A stretch of 64,000 nt of DNA from Vibrio sp. S17_S38 (GCF_014694375.1 NZ_JAAUWW010000002.1:186001-250000); one strand, 5' to 3'; numbered from the stretch's first letter, positions 1-8,367 are shown. Numbers and translations: made by a program. The notes: generated by a model from the sequence alone, not told the origin.

Positions 1-121
1 AGATCATCAGCATATGGGCGTTGGTGGCGATGATTCGTGGAGCCCAAGCGTGCATAAGGAGTTTCAGTTAACCGAAAAGCAATATATGTACAACATGGTA
101 TTGATGCCAAGATTGGAATGA
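1..121 (+). CDS. lacZ: Beta-galactosidase, C-terminal end (partial)
   Basis: Only the last 39 codons are in the window; the gene enters from the left edge and stops at the TGA at 119-121. The visible peptide contains [14 protein letters not shown], followed by an EFQL segment. This is the very conserved end of the LacZ small-chain domain (E. coli has [14 protein letters not shown] at the same place). LacZ hydrolyses lactose and other beta-galactosides in the cytoplasm. A terminator follows 40 bases later. The family call is firm although the fragment is short; the rest of the gene cannot be judged. Confidence 0.88.
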   Translation, partial: DHQHMGVGGDDSWSPSVHKEFQLTEKQYMYNMVLMPRLE

Positions 122-159
122 ACATCTGAGAGATAAAACTAAATGAATAAGTAAATACT

Positions 160-185
160 AGCCCGATCATAAATCGGGCTTTTCT
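160..185 (+). terminator. Rho-independent terminator after lacZ
   Basis: An 8-bp perfect stem (AGCCCGAT / ATCGGGCT) with a 5-base loop is followed by TTTCT. It lies 38 bases after the lacZ stop codon. Confidence 0.75.
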
Positions 186-231
186 GCCAATAAGATAAGG
201 CTAGTAAAGCCTCTTGAGACCTTTAACTTCG

Positions 232-636
232 TTATGACACCGGCTTATCGGACGGATGATTTATCCCATCACTTGCAGATATATCACCTAAATCAAATGG
301 GTTAACGCCTTCAAGACAACCAATATTAAAACCATACTCTGTTGGATTGGAACGACGTTGGTGGTGTGTATAAATACCACAATTTGAACAAAAATAGTGT
401 TTCGCTGTATTTGTATTAAATTGATATAGCCGAAGCATTTCTTTACCTTCAATCACTTCAATACCACTTAGATCGACAGAACCAACAATGGCACCTTTTC
501 TTCGGCAAATAGAACAGTCACAGCGTCTAGGATTTTCAATTCCATTCGGTAATGTCAATTCAAGAACAACTGCTCCACAGTGGCAAGTAGCTTTATGTTT
601 GAGCTGAATTACCGTCTCGCCTACTTTCTTGATCAT
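232..636 (-). CDS. GFA-family zinc protein (glutathione-dependent formaldehyde-activating enzyme-like / CENP-V fold)
   Basis: This 134-residue protein has the Mss4-like GFA fold. Cysteines in pairs CHC (residues 18-20), CDC..C (39-44) and CxxC (83-86) fit the two zinc sites of the family. True Gfa enzymes condense formaldehyde with glutathione, but most relatives of this size have no proven substrate, so a small-molecule thiol-adduct role is only inference. The start is well supported: a full AAGGAGGT Shine-Dalgarno lies a few bases before the ATG. The gene stands alone between lacZ (opposite strand) and the LysE gene (same strand). Confidence 0.8.
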   Translation of the reverse strand: MIKKVGETVIQLKHKATCHCGAVVLELTLPNGIENPRRCDCSICRRKGAIVGSVDLSGIEVIEGKEMLRLYQFNTNTAKHYFCSNCGIYTHHQRRSNPTEYGFNIGCLEGVNPFDLGDISASDGINHPSDKPVS

Positions 637-690
637 ACTGAAACCTCCTTGTTTAACTGCTTTTTGTCTCTGTTTACTGGCTTGTTATAT

Positions 691-1302
691 CTATTTACTT
701 GACGCTGCTAACCCAATACCAAAACTAACAAAAACGCCACCGCTTATTTTATTAAGGATTGAACTGCCTTTTTGAGACGAGAGTTTTGATTTAGCAAGAG
801 ATGCAAAAATCGCATAAATGGTATGAATAACAATCACTAAAAAACTAAATGTAATGGCCAATAATATAAACTGTGGTGTGTATTCTTGAGTCAAGTCTAT
901 AAATTGAGGGAATATTGACATAAAGAAGATAACTGCTTTGGGATTTGAAGCCGAAACTAAAAAGCCTTCCATGAAACATTTTAAATAGGAGTATTCTTGC
1001 CCTTTAACTAGAGTGTTATTCGTGACCTTACTGCGTAACATTTTTATTCCTAGATAGATCAGATAAACTGCTCCAGAAATTTTCACTATATTGAAAGCAA
1101 TGGCTGAACTAGCTAATACTATACCTAGGCTTGTAGCCGAAATAATTGCCACCAACAAAATTGCCAAAGCAATACCAAGTATCCCCGCTAATGATTTTAA
1201 TAGGCCCCTTTGAAGCGAATTATTTAGAGTTAGCATTACAGCAGGACCAGGTAAAAGAATGGTAGCAATTGCAACACCCACATATATTAGATAATTTTCC
1301 AC
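691..1302 (-). CDS. LysE/RhtB-family amino-acid exporter
   Basis: This is a small polytopic inner-membrane exporter of about 203 residues with about six hydrophobic segments. Its N-terminal signature ENYLIYVGVAIATILLPGP (with the LPGP of TM1) is typical of LysE/RhtB amino-acid efflux proteins, and SASNPKAVIFF is the second family motif. The longest frame begins at an ATG at 1329, but I place the start at the GTG at 1302. An AGGGGGAT Shine-Dalgarno sits just before that GTG, and the nine extra residues (SAIPTGGC) match nothing in the family. The substrate (homoserine, threonine, cysteine or another amino acid) cannot be told from the sequence. Confidence 0.85.
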   Translation of the reverse strand: MENYLIYVGVAIATILLPGPAVMLTLNNSLQRGLLKSLAGILGIALAILLVAIISATSLGIVLASSAIAFNIVKISGAVYLIYLGIKMLRSKVTNNTLVKGQEYSYLKCFMEGFLVSASNPKAVIFFMSIFPQFIDLTQEYTPQFILLAITFSFLVIVIHTIYAIFASLAKSKLSSQKGSSILNKISGGVFVSFGIGLAASSK

Positions 1303-1413
1303 ACATCCCCCTGTAGGTATGGCGCTCAATTAAATGAGCGCCTCGATTAACTTAAAAAACTTCAAACCAAAATGACTAAGCTCCATGAATCCATTTAATT
1401 TTTGGTATATTTA

Positions 1414-1935
1414 TCACAGCATACCTTGCCAATACTCACTTACCGCTTCAGGTAATAAATCCTGTGGGTGATCACCACCAAAAGTGAAAATACCACTTTT
1501 CCCATTTATAACAGCAGATTTAATAATTGTCTCATCTGATACTCTAGTAACTGATATTTTCACTTGAAGTTTATCGGGGATTCCTGACCATTCTGTTGCT
1601 CTATCTTCCCAATGTAGAATTGTTGGATAAACTAAATAATCAAATTTATCTTGTTTCGCATAATTTAATGCTTCCGCATATGTTTGATGTTCTTTTGCTA
1701 TGACAACATTATTTAATTTTGTCATTAGTGATGCTTTAATAGATTGAGTTAGCATCTCACCTGAACCTGTATAGTTTTTTGAACCATATTGTCCGTTTTC
1801 AGATGTTGCAACATAAATTGAATCAGTAGAAAGTATCTTTATGTTAGAAGTCAGCTCTGATACTTGTATGTTATGACTATCTGCACAACCCGTAACCATA
1901 AATAAAAATGAGATATAAAGTAATAATTTTTTCAC
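1414..1935 (-). CDS. DUF4823-type lipoprotein
   Basis: This 173-residue lipoprotein starts at a GTG with GAGGA a few bases upstream. The N-terminus is a short lipoprotein signal with lipobox VTGC (Cys17). The residue after the Cys is Ala, so outer-membrane sorting by Lol is expected. The body has an alternating strand/helix pattern with SIYVATSENGQYG, a segment around residue 100 ending LVYPTILHWEDR, and a C-terminal HPQDLLPEAV stretch. This matches my recollection of DUF4823 lipoproteins of marine gammaproteobacteria. Function is unknown and the neighbours do not help. Confidence 0.65.
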   Translation of the reverse strand: MKKLLLYISFLFMVTGCADSHNIQVSELTSNIKILSTDSIYVATSENGQYGSKNYTGSGEMLTQSIKASLMTKLNNVVIAKEHQTYAEALNYAKQDKFDYLVYPTILHWEDRATEWSGIPDKLQVKISVTRVSDETIIKSAVINGKSGIFTFGGDHPQDLLPEAVSEYWQGML

Positions 1936-2255
1936 CTGACGTCCTCTGTCATTTTTTCATATAACACCTGCAACTTACGAATATCTTCATAATTTATAGT
2001 ATAAACAATGAAGTAGACATGTATCGTTACCTTTGATCTAATGATTATCGCTAAACCAACACTTCGAACAATTGGAGATAACGATGCGCGATATTCAGAT
2101 TCTACAATAACCTATACACAATCACTGCCCCAACATTCACAAAAATGATTTGATTCTCTTATACTTGCGACCAAAATCATTCGGAGTGGGACAGATCTTA
2201 CGTTAACCAACTCGATATCAATAACCACGGTAAAGCATTCAATTAAACGTATCGA
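1936..2255. other. Intergenic gap with no clear gene
   Basis: About 320 bases lie between the lipoprotein (its upstream side) and the 3' end of the Fic gene. The only structure seen is an 8-bp inverted repeat, AATGATTT (2144-2151) and AAATCATT (2174-2181), which lacks a clear T-tract. A nine-codon ORF at 2084-2110 has a GGAGAT before it, but nothing supports it as a gene. The lipoprotein promoter presumably lies here. Confidence 0.4.
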
Positions 2256-3356
2256 TTAATCATTAAATAACGTGTAGCGAGTGCTACGGCCTGCGCCAGA
2301 CTTAACCAAACACTTCTCTGCTACCAACGCAGCCAAATGACGAGTAGCTGTTGGCTTACTGACCTTAGCCACTTTGTGATATTGAGATGTATTTATTCCA
2401 TCAGAAAAATCGCCATCAAGCATTTTATTAAGTACTTTCACCTGTTGTTTCGTTAATTGGGTCTGATCGACATTGCGCCAAAAATTGATTTTAAAAACCG
2501 TTTGATCAATTTCATTTAACACGCCATCAAACGTTTTGTTTAAGGTGGTAAAAAACCATATTAACCAAGGTGTGATGTCGATATTCCCTTTTTGAGTCTG
2601 TTCAAGGATCTCGTAATAGCTTTTTCGGTTCGCCATTATGCCGACTGACATTGCGTAAAAGCGTACTGATTGTTGTTCAGCTTGAGCCAGTGCTAAATCC
2701 GTTAATAAACGAGTAATACGACCATTGCCATCATCAAGCGGATGCAACGTAACAAACCACAAGTGGGTGATTGCCGCTCTAAGCAGTGGATCTAGTGAGG
2801 TGTCATTTTTAGAATCGTTAAACCATTGGATAAATTGCTTAATCTCGTCATCAAGTATTTCGCGCCCCGGGGCTTCAAAGTGAACGGTAGGTTTATCGAT
2901 TCGCCCAGAGACAACTTGCATTGGAGTATTGCCTCGCAATTGACCACCAATCACAGGGTTGAACATGGTGTAACCCGCAGGAAATAATCGATCGTGCCAA
3001 TGCAGGATCCTTTCAAGCGTTAAAGCTGCGTCAAGGTTCTCAACGGCATCCACCATAATATCAGCAAGGCCGTCGGTTTGTTCTGTCGTGGGGAAAGGTC
3101 GATCTTCTGTTAAGCCTAGCTTGTTTGCCAGAGACGAGCGAACAGAGAAAGCATTTAACTTTTCTCCCTCAATGGCGCTCGAATGGATGATGTTTGCTAA
3201 TAAGGTATCAAGCTCACACGCTTTTTTATTCTGAGCCTGACTGGTCATTTTTCCCAATAAAATCCCTTGATTAAGACGAGTTTGTCTCACCATCGGTTCT
3301 ATAACGGTTTTATCCCAGTTAAAACTAGGCCAATTCGTTTGTTGCCAGATCCACAT
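2256..3356 (-). CDS. Fic-domain AMP-transferase-like protein with N-terminal DUF4172 and C-terminal winged helix
   Basis: This 366-residue protein has three parts. The first is an N-terminal DUF4172-like region beginning WIWQQTNWPSFNWD. It includes SSAIEG, which fits the (S/T)xxxE(G/N) inhibitory helix of class II Fic proteins. The second is a Fic core with the intact catalytic loop HPLDDGNGR at about residues 205-213. The third is a C-terminal helix-turn-helix (SKPTATRHLAALVAEK) ending in a wing-like GRSTRYTLF. Fic enzymes usually transfer AMP to hydroxyl side chains, and the glutamate of the inhibitory helix restrains activity. The longest frame starts at 3383, inside an operator-like repeat; I prefer the ATG at 3356 because MWIWQQ is the usual family start. 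No separate antitoxin gene is adjacent. The DNA-binding tail suggests autoregulation. Confidence 0.88.
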   Translation of the reverse strand: MWIWQQTNWPSFNWDKTVIEPMVRQTRLNQGILLGKMTSQAQNKKACELDTLLANIIHSSAIEGEKLNAFSVRSSLANKLGLTEDRPFPTTEQTDGLADIMVDAVENLDAALTLERILHWHDRLFPAGYTMFNPVIGGQLRGNTPMQVVSGRIDKPTVHFEAPGREILDDEIKQFIQWFNDSKNDTSLDPLLRAAITHLWFVTLHPLDDGNGRITRLLTDLALAQAEQQSVRFYAMSVGIMANRKSYYEILEQTQKGNIDITPWLIWFFTTLNKTFDGVLNEIDQTVFKINFWRNVDQTQLTKQQVKVLNKMLDGDFSDGINTSQYHKVAKVSKPTATRHLAALVAEKCLVKSGAGRSTRYTLFND

Positions 3357-3381
3357 AACAATACCTGATTCGAAAAAGATC

Positions 3382-3461
3382 ATAATCTAATCACATTATG
3401 AGTTGTTTTTAGATTGTAATCAAATCAATATTTGATTAGATTATGGGTGGTATTCTAATCA
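3382..3461. promoter_or_regulatory. Operator-like cluster upstream of the Fic gene
   Basis: ATAATCTAATCA at 3382-3393 and its exact reverse complement at 3433-3444 form a 12-bp inverted repeat. The core TCTAATCA occurs a third time at 3454-3461. An overlapping palindrome, AATCAAAT-4-ATTTGATT, lies at 3418-3437. Three copies of an 8-mer within 80 bases next to a gene encoding a winged-helix domain suggest autoregulatory binding sites (inference). Confidence 0.55.
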
Positions 3462-3551
3462 TCATGTAAAAACTGGCAGGGTTAGTAATCCTCCTGTATG
3501 TGTCTATTATCCGACGGTAATAAGCTCAGCTGATTCTCATATTTTAGAACG

Positions 3552-3597
3552 AAAGCAGCCACAACGGATTAGATCTGCTGTGGCTGCTTTTCTTTTT
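3552..3597 (+). terminator. Terminator-like hairpin with its T-tract on the plus strand
   Basis: A 12-bp perfect stem, AAAGCAGCCACA (3552-3563) and TGTGGCTGCTTT (3579-3590), is followed by TCTTTTTT. The T-run is on the plus strand, yet no plus-strand gene lies upstream within 3 kb. It may serve the minus-strand permease gene poorly, or it may end an unannotated plus-strand transcript. Confidence 0.65.
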
Positions 3598-3666
3598 TAC
3601 TTTAGTTTTAGTTACTGTCGCTGCTTTATTTTTGTTGCTTTAAGAACTTTAAAAAGTAGAAGCGAT

Positions 3667-5013
3667 TTACATATAAATTAACTTCGCAATAAATACGGCG
3701 GTTAATACATACATACATACTGAGATTTCACTTCTTTTTCCTGTAGCAAATTTAAGTACCGTGTAGGTGATGAAACCCAGTGCGATACCATTTGCGATAG
3801 AGAAGGTTAGGGGCATCATCAGTGCTGTCATCGCAGCAGGAGCGGCATCGGTAAAGTCGTTCCATTTGATGTGTTGCATACTATTCATCATCACAAAAGC
3901 GACATAGATTAGTGCGCCAGCCGTTGCGTAACCTGGGATCATACCAGCCAGTGGTGAAACAAAAATCGCGGCAATGAACAATAAACCAACCACAACCGAA
4001 GATAATCCAGTACGTGCGCCCGCCGCTACACCAGCAGCACTTTCTACATAACTGGTTACTGGTGGACAGCCAACGCAAGCCCCAGCCACACTGGCAATAC
4101 TGTCTGCTTTTAATGCTTTACGCAGGTTTTGGATTTTTCCGGTTTCTTTATCAATTAAGTTTGCACGTTCTGCCACGCCGACTAATGTTCCGGCAGTATC
4201 AAACATGTTGACGAATAAGAAGGCTAAGATCACGCTGATCATCGAGACTTCTAATGCACCAGTAATGTCCATTGCCATAAAGGTTGGGGCAATACTTGGA
4301 GGAGCAGCAAACACGCCATGATATTCGACAATACCTAAGCTCCAACCCACCGCAGTTACACCAAAAATACCAATTAACACCGCGCCAAAAACTTTACGCT
4401 CGCTGAGTACGCTAATGATCAAGAAGCAGCATGCAGCCAAAATTGCATTAGGGGCGGTGAAGTCACCCAAAGACACTAACGTCGCTGGATTCTCTACCAC
4501 AATACCAGCCGTTTTTAAGCCAATTAGACCTAAGAATAAACCGACGCCAGCCGTCATCGAATAACGCAAGCTGTGTGGAATACTGTCTAAGATCCATTCG
4601 CGTAAGCTGGTGTAGCTCATGGCGGCAAAGATCACGCTGGAAATAAAGACCGCACCGAGTGCCACTTGCCAGCTATAACCCATTTCACCGACTACCGTGA
4701 AAGCGAAGAAGGCATTCAAGCCCATCCCCGGCGCTAACCCAACGGGCCAGTTGGCATAAAAAGCCATGAGTAGCGTACCAATTGCCGCACCCACACAGGT
4801 CGCCACGAATAGAGCGCCGGGATCCATACCAGAGGTCGACATAATGGCTGGGTTTACAAAAATAATGTATGCCATGGTGGCGAAAGTGGTGAGCCCACCA
4901 ACAATTTCAGATCTTACTGTGGTGCCGTGTTGTTTTAGTTTGAATAAGCGTTCAAGTAATCCTGAGGAGTTGTCAGGGGCGGAATCTAAGGCCTTGCTGT
5001 TTAAATCATTCAC
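3667..5013 (-). CDS. NCS2-family nucleobase permease (adenine/guanine/hypoxanthine type)
   Basis: This 448-residue polytopic inner-membrane protein starts with a soluble N-terminus (residues 1-40). The family signature VGGLTTFATMAYIIFVNPAIM follows, with APGMGLNAFF, GVAERANLID and the substrate-loop CVGCPPVTSYVESAAGVAAGARTGLSSVVVG. These mark the AzgA-like branch of NCS2, which imports adenine, guanine or hypoxanthine with protons, rather than the xanthine/uric-acid branch. It lies 245 bases downstream of uraH on the same strand and beside the urate genes, so it probably feeds the purine catabolic route. No purine riboswitch aptamer was recognisable in its leader. Exact substrate unknown. Confidence 0.88.
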   Translation of the reverse strand: MNDLNSKALDSAPDNSSGLLERLFKLKQHGTTVRSEIVGGLTTFATMAYIIFVNPAIMSTSGMDPGALFVATCVGAAIGTLLMAFYANWPVGLAPGMGLNAFFAFTVVGEMGYSWQVALGAVFISSVIFAAMSYTSLREWILDSIPHSLRYSMTAGVGLFLGLIGLKTAGIVVENPATLVSLGDFTAPNAILAACCFLIISVLSERKVFGAVLIGIFGVTAVGWSLGIVEYHGVFAAPPSIAPTFMAMDITGALEVSMISVILAFLFVNMFDTAGTLVGVAERANLIDKETGKIQNLRKALKADSIASVAGACVGCPPVTSYVESAAGVAAGARTGLSSVVVGLLFIAAIFVSPLAGMIPGYATAGALIYVAFVMMNSMQHIKWNDFTDAAPAAMTALMMPLTFSIANGIALGFITYTVLKFATGKRSEISVCMYVLTAVFIAKLIYM

Positions 5014-5072
5014 TATGCTATTCCTTGTGTTTGTATCTACTTGTTAAGTTTTAACTGAGATAGAAGACTGTT

Positions 5073-5108
5073 AACTGGCGCTTTAATTTTAAATTTTAGG
5101 CGTCAGTT
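5073..5108 (-). promoter_or_regulatory. Imperfect inverted repeat in the leader of the NCS2 permease gene
   Basis: AACTGGCGC (5073-5081) faces GCGTCAGTT (5100-5108). Eight of nine positions pair around an 18-base AT-rich loop, 60 bases upstream of the permease start. It could be an operator or a leader hairpin; it does not fit the purine riboswitch consensus. Confidence 0.3.
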
Positions 5109-5258
5109 AGCCTTGGAGGACATCTTGCTCTCCATACAGGTTAATGTTTCAGTTTTTTTGTAGTGAAGGCTACGTAAGAGTAAAGCAGCATTTTACTTTA
5201 CTCTTATGGAGCGTTACGTGTGTAAGCTAGCTACTGGTATAACTCGCTACTGTGATAA

Positions 5259-5612
5259 TTAGCTACCGCGATAAGTTGAGAAGCTATATGGCGAGCAAAG
5301 TAGAGGAACATGATAGTGACTGTCTTGATTTTGAATGCCAAAACGAATCGATATGTCATCTAAAAAGGGCACGTCATCCAGCTTTACACCTTGTTGAGTA
5401 AAGTAGTTAGCAGTATGGAAAATCAATTCATACTTACCACTTTCAAAATCTGCACCTTCCAATAAAGGGGAGTCAGTGCGGCCATCAAAGTTAGTCGTAG
5501 CTGTTTTGATTAATTGGCTACCTTGTTCCGTTACTCGAAACAGCTCTACTTTGATTTCTGAACCTGGTAGACCATTGGCCGTATCAAGAACATGTGTGGT
5601 TAGTTTTCCCAT
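5259..5612 (-). CDS. uraH: 5-hydroxyisourate hydrolase (transthyretin-like)
   Basis: This 117-residue protein has the diagnostic features of HIU hydrolase: the N-terminal block THVLDTANGLPG with the catalytic His7, the arginine in NFDGRTD, and the C-terminal YRGS tetrapeptide that separates HIUases from transthyretins. It hydrolyses 5-hydroxyisourate, the product of urate oxidation, to OHCU, the substrate of UraD. No signal peptide is present, so it is probably cytoplasmic. It is divergent from puuE-uraD-allA-puuD and co-directional with the purine permease, completing the three-enzyme urate-to-allantoin route in one locus. Confidence 0.93.
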   Translation of the reverse strand: MGKLTTHVLDTANGLPGSEIKVELFRVTEQGSQLIKTATTNFDGRTDSPLLEGADFESGKYELIFHTANYFTQQGVKLDDVPFLDDISIRFGIQNQDSHYHVPLLCSPYSFSTYRGS

Positions 5613-6088
5613 AATTTTTGGCTCTACTTAGTTTATTAATAAATTCGTGGATAGATGTTTTATGTAAAATAAATGTTTCTTGGTTGTTTAGATTATGTGC
5701 ACAAGATTGTATTCCGTAAAGTATTAGAATGAATAAATTGGCACTTGATCTTATTTTAAATGAAAAGGAATAACGCTTAATCATTTATAACTATAAGAAA
5801 TTAAAGAGATATTAATGGTAATTATAAAAGTAAATTTTTCTTAAAATAAATGAAATATTTTTGACTCAAAAGTCAGGTAATGGTTTAGCCTAAAGAAAAA
5901 ACATGCGTAAGTTAACAAAATGTAAACCAATTCACTTGCTATGTTTTACTGATTGTATACAATTATTAAAACAAAGATATAACACGATTTATCTCAGAAC
6001 GTACTCACTTTCAAATCAAGCGGTATAAAGACAAAAACTAAAGTGGCAGGGTTTACGCTATAAATACTGAGTTAAACCATCGTCAAGG
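5613..6088. promoter_or_regulatory. Divergent control region between uraH and puuE
   Basis: This gap of about 475 bases is very AT-rich and shows no convincing gene; a 66-codon minus-strand frame within it has no family features. It must hold the promoters of uraH and of the puuE operon. A perfect 12-bp palindrome lies at 5952-5963 (listed separately). Confidence 0.5.
5952..5963. promoter_or_regulatory. Palindromic operator candidate (GntR-type)
   Basis: ATTGTATACAAT is a perfect 12-bp palindrome about 150 bases before puuE. TTGTATACAA-type sites are typical of GntR/FCD regulators, which often control purine and sugar-acid genes. It overlaps a weak -10-like sequence with TTCACT 17 bases upstream, so repression of puuE is plausible. 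No GntR gene lies in the window. Confidence 0.4.
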
Positions 6089-6109
6089 ATGAAAACTAAG
6101 GAGTCAGTC

Positions 6110-7030
6110 ATGGGTAGCGAGTATCCACGCAATTTAATCGGTTATGCGGATCAATTACCACAAGTGCAATGGCCGAATAATGCCAGAGTTGCTGTTTCAT
6201 TTGTGCTGAATTACGAGGAAGGTGGTGAACGTTGTACGCTTCATGGCGATGATGAATCCGAAGCTTTTCTTTCTGAGATTATAGGGGCGCAACCTTTCCC
6301 AAATACGCGCCACATTAGTATGGAATCGATTTACGAATATGGCAGCCGTGCTGGTGTATGGCGAATTCTAAAACTCTTCAAACAATTTGATTATCCATTA
6401 ACGGCATTTGTTGTGGGTATGGCAGCAGAACGTCACCCTGATGTAATCAAAAAGATGGTGAGCGATGGGCATGAAATTTGCAGCCATGGTTACCGTTGGT
6501 TGGATTACTATAAAATTGATATCGACACTGAACGCGAACATATGCACAAAGCGATCGAGGCAATTAAATCGATCACGGGTGAGCGTCCCTATGGCTGGTA
6601 CACCGGTCGTAATGGTGTCAATACTCGCAAGCTGGTGGCCGAAGAAGGTGGATTTTTGTACGACTCAGATGCGTATGATGATGATTTACCTTATTGGCAT
6701 ACTGAAGGGCCAAAACCGCAATTAGTTATCCCTTATACACTCGATACTAATGATATGCGTTTTGCTACCAATCAAGGTTTTCATACTGGTGAACAATTCT
6801 TCCAATACTTAAAAGATGCATTTGATACTTTGTATGAAGAAGGCGCAGAAACCCCAAAAATGATGTCGGTCGGTTTACACTGCCGTTTGATTGGTCGTCC
6901 AGGTCGTATCCAAGGTTTAAAACGTTTTATGGAATACGTGAAACAACATGAACAAGTTTGGGTGTGCCGCCGTTTAGATATCGCAAAACATTGGCATGAG
7001 TGTCATCCACATCCAGATTTAGTTAAATAA
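6110..7030 (+). CDS. puuE: Allantoinase PuuE (polysaccharide-deacetylase fold)
   Basis: This protein of about 306 residues has the NodB-like deacetylase fold of the PuuE allantoinases. Visible are YPRNLIGYAD at the start, VSFVLNYEEGGE, GHEICSHGYRWLDY, a GWYTGR segment and GLHCRLIGRPGR. It opens the hydantoin ring of allantoin to allantoate; the family is described as metal-independent, unlike AllB. The frame is open from an ATG at 6089, but a clear AAGGAG (6098-6103) is correctly spaced for the ATG at 6110, which also gives the usual short N-terminus. First gene of puuE-uraD-allA-puuD. Confidence 0.93.
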   Translation: MGSEYPRNLIGYADQLPQVQWPNNARVAVSFVLNYEEGGERCTLHGDDESEAFLSEIIGAQPFPNTRHISMESIYEYGSRAGVWRILKLFKQFDYPLTAFVVGMAAERHPDVIKKMVSDGHEICSHGYRWLDYYKIDIDTEREHMHKAIEAIKSITGERPYGWYTGRNGVNTRKLVAEEGGFLYDSDAYDDDLPYWHTEGPKPQLVIPYTLDTNDMRFATNQGFHTGEQFFQYLKDAFDTLYEEGAETPKMMSVGLHCRLIGRPGRIQGLKRFMEYVKQHEQVWVCRRLDIAKHWHECHPHPDLVK

Positions 7031-7083
7031 TCGTACCTCGACAATCAGTTAACGTTAAATATTCATGTAAAAAGGAATGTATT

Positions 7084-7599
7084 GTGGCTCAATTTAAAAC
7101 CTGTAAACCAAGTCAAATGACAAAAGCCGAATTTGTCGAAACATTTGCCGACATTTACGAACACAGCCCTTGGGTGGCCGAACGTACTTTTGAACAAGGT
7201 TTAAATGAAGCGTCTGACAATATTGAAGACTTACATGCGGTGATGTCGAGTGTCATGCTCAATGCCAAGCCACAAGAACAGCTTGACCTTATTAATGCTC
7301 ATCCAGATTTAGCAGGCAAAGCAGCAGTTAATGGTGAGTTAACGGCTGCTTCTACTTCTGAGCAAGCTGGCGCTGGAATTAGCCAATGCACGGCTGAAGA
7401 ATTTGAGCGTTTTACCGATTTTAATCAACGTTATAAAGATCGTTTCCAGTTTCCTTTTATCATGGCGGTAAAAGGGGCAAATCGACACCAAATTTTGGAT
7501 TCCTTTGCGGAGCGAATTCATAACGACCAAGACACTGAATTTTCAACCGCAATACAACAAATCAATAAGATTGCTTTGTTCCGATTACAAAGTATGTAA
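7084..7599 (+). CDS. uraD: OHCU decarboxylase
   Basis: This 171-residue all-helical protein starts at a GTG with AAAAAGGAA upstream. INAHPDLAGK contains the catalytic histidine (His73). The segments EQAGAGISQC, FNQRYKDRFQFPFI and AVKGANRHQI are the other conserved blocks of UraD. It decarboxylates 2-oxo-4-hydroxy-4-carboxy-5-ureidoimidazoline stereospecifically to S-allantoin. It follows puuE by 53 bases. UraH acts before it and PuuE after it. Confidence 0.94.
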   Translation: MAQFKTCKPSQMTKAEFVETFADIYEHSPWVAERTFEQGLNEASDNIEDLHAVMSSVMLNAKPQEQLDLINAHPDLAGKAAVNGELTAASTSEQAGAGISQCTAEEFERFTDFNQRYKDRFQFPFIMAVKGANRHQILDSFAERIHNDQDTEFSTAIQQINKIALFRLQSM

Positions 7600-7744
7600 A
7601 ACAAATCAATGTAATGACAAGGCATGTAAATCATATAGCAAGGAATGAGGACTGTCTTAATACTCTAGGTGAGAAGTTGAAACGTCAATGACTCTGACAA
7701 CATCAATTTAAGAGACATAAAGCCGAAATAACGGAAGGGATATC

Positions 7745-8278
7745 ATGACAGTTACCAATGCAATGACATTAACAGTAGAACCATTGACCAAAGAGGCATT
7801 CACTCCATTTGGCGATGTGATCGACAAAGCGGCAAGTGATTACTTCTTGATTAATAATGGTTCTACTCGTCGCTACCATCAATTAGCGAATGTCGACGTG
7901 TCGGAAAACGGTGGTGCACCTATTATCAGTATTTTTCAAGCAACCCCTTTAGCGTACCCATTGCAAATCCAAATGATGGAGCGTCACCCTTTAGGTTCAC
8001 AAGCCTTTATCCCTTTACTTGGTCACCCATATTTAATTGTGGTAGCAGAGAAAGGTGATGGTTTAAAACCACAGGGATTACGTGCTTTTTTGAGCAATGG
8101 AAAACAAGGTGTCAATTATCACAAAGGGGTTTGGCATCATCCAGTTTTAGCGTTGCAACCTGATGATCAATTTTTAATTGTTGATCGCGCAGGAGAAGGG
8201 CATAACTGCGATGAAGTGCATTTTGATGAATCAACACACGTTATTTTATCACTGGATAACCTGCCATCGGTTGGATAA
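7745..8278 (+). CDS. allA: Ureidoglycolate lyase
   Basis: This 177-residue cupin-type protein carries the AllA blocks LTVEPLTKEAFTPFGDVI, FLINNGSTRRYH, MMERHPLGSQAFIPL and NYHKGVWHHPVLAL. It cleaves ureidoglycolate to glyoxylate and urea. The start has GGAAGG a few bases upstream of the ATG. To reach its substrate the cell needs allantoicase (or AllC plus AllE-type steps) acting on allantoate, and no such gene is in the window. It lies 145 bases after uraD and 89 before puuD, in one probable operon. Confidence 0.93.
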   Translation: MTVTNAMTLTVEPLTKEAFTPFGDVIDKAASDYFLINNGSTRRYHQLANVDVSENGGAPIISIFQATPLAYPLQIQMMERHPLGSQAFIPLLGHPYLIVVAEKGDGLKPQGLRAFLSNGKQGVNYHKGVWHHPVLALQPDDQFLIVDRAGEGHNCDEVHFDESTHVILSLDNLPSVG

Positions 8279-8367
8279 TACAACCACGGCATGATAGAGC
8301 ATTGTTTCCTTGTCAAAAATAAAAAATATCGACAAGGATGCAACAAGGAATAGTTAAGGAGTAAATT

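Noticed and set aside
2084..2110. Nine-codon ORF with GGAGAT upstream
   Set aside because: Too short to support, and no downstream plus-strand gene that it could lead.
2256..3383. Fic gene as half of a toxin-antitoxin pair
   Set aside because: No small antitoxin gene adjoins it, and the inhibitory motif lies within the protein itself.
5014..5258. Possible purine riboswitch in the leader of the NCS2 permease gene
   Set aside because: The conserved core bases and two loops of the purine aptamer are not present on the minus strand; only an imperfect inverted repeat is seen.
5584..5784. 66-codon minus-strand frame upstream of uraH
   Set aside because: Composition follows the AT-rich background, it overlaps the uraH start in another frame, and it has no ribosome site or family features.
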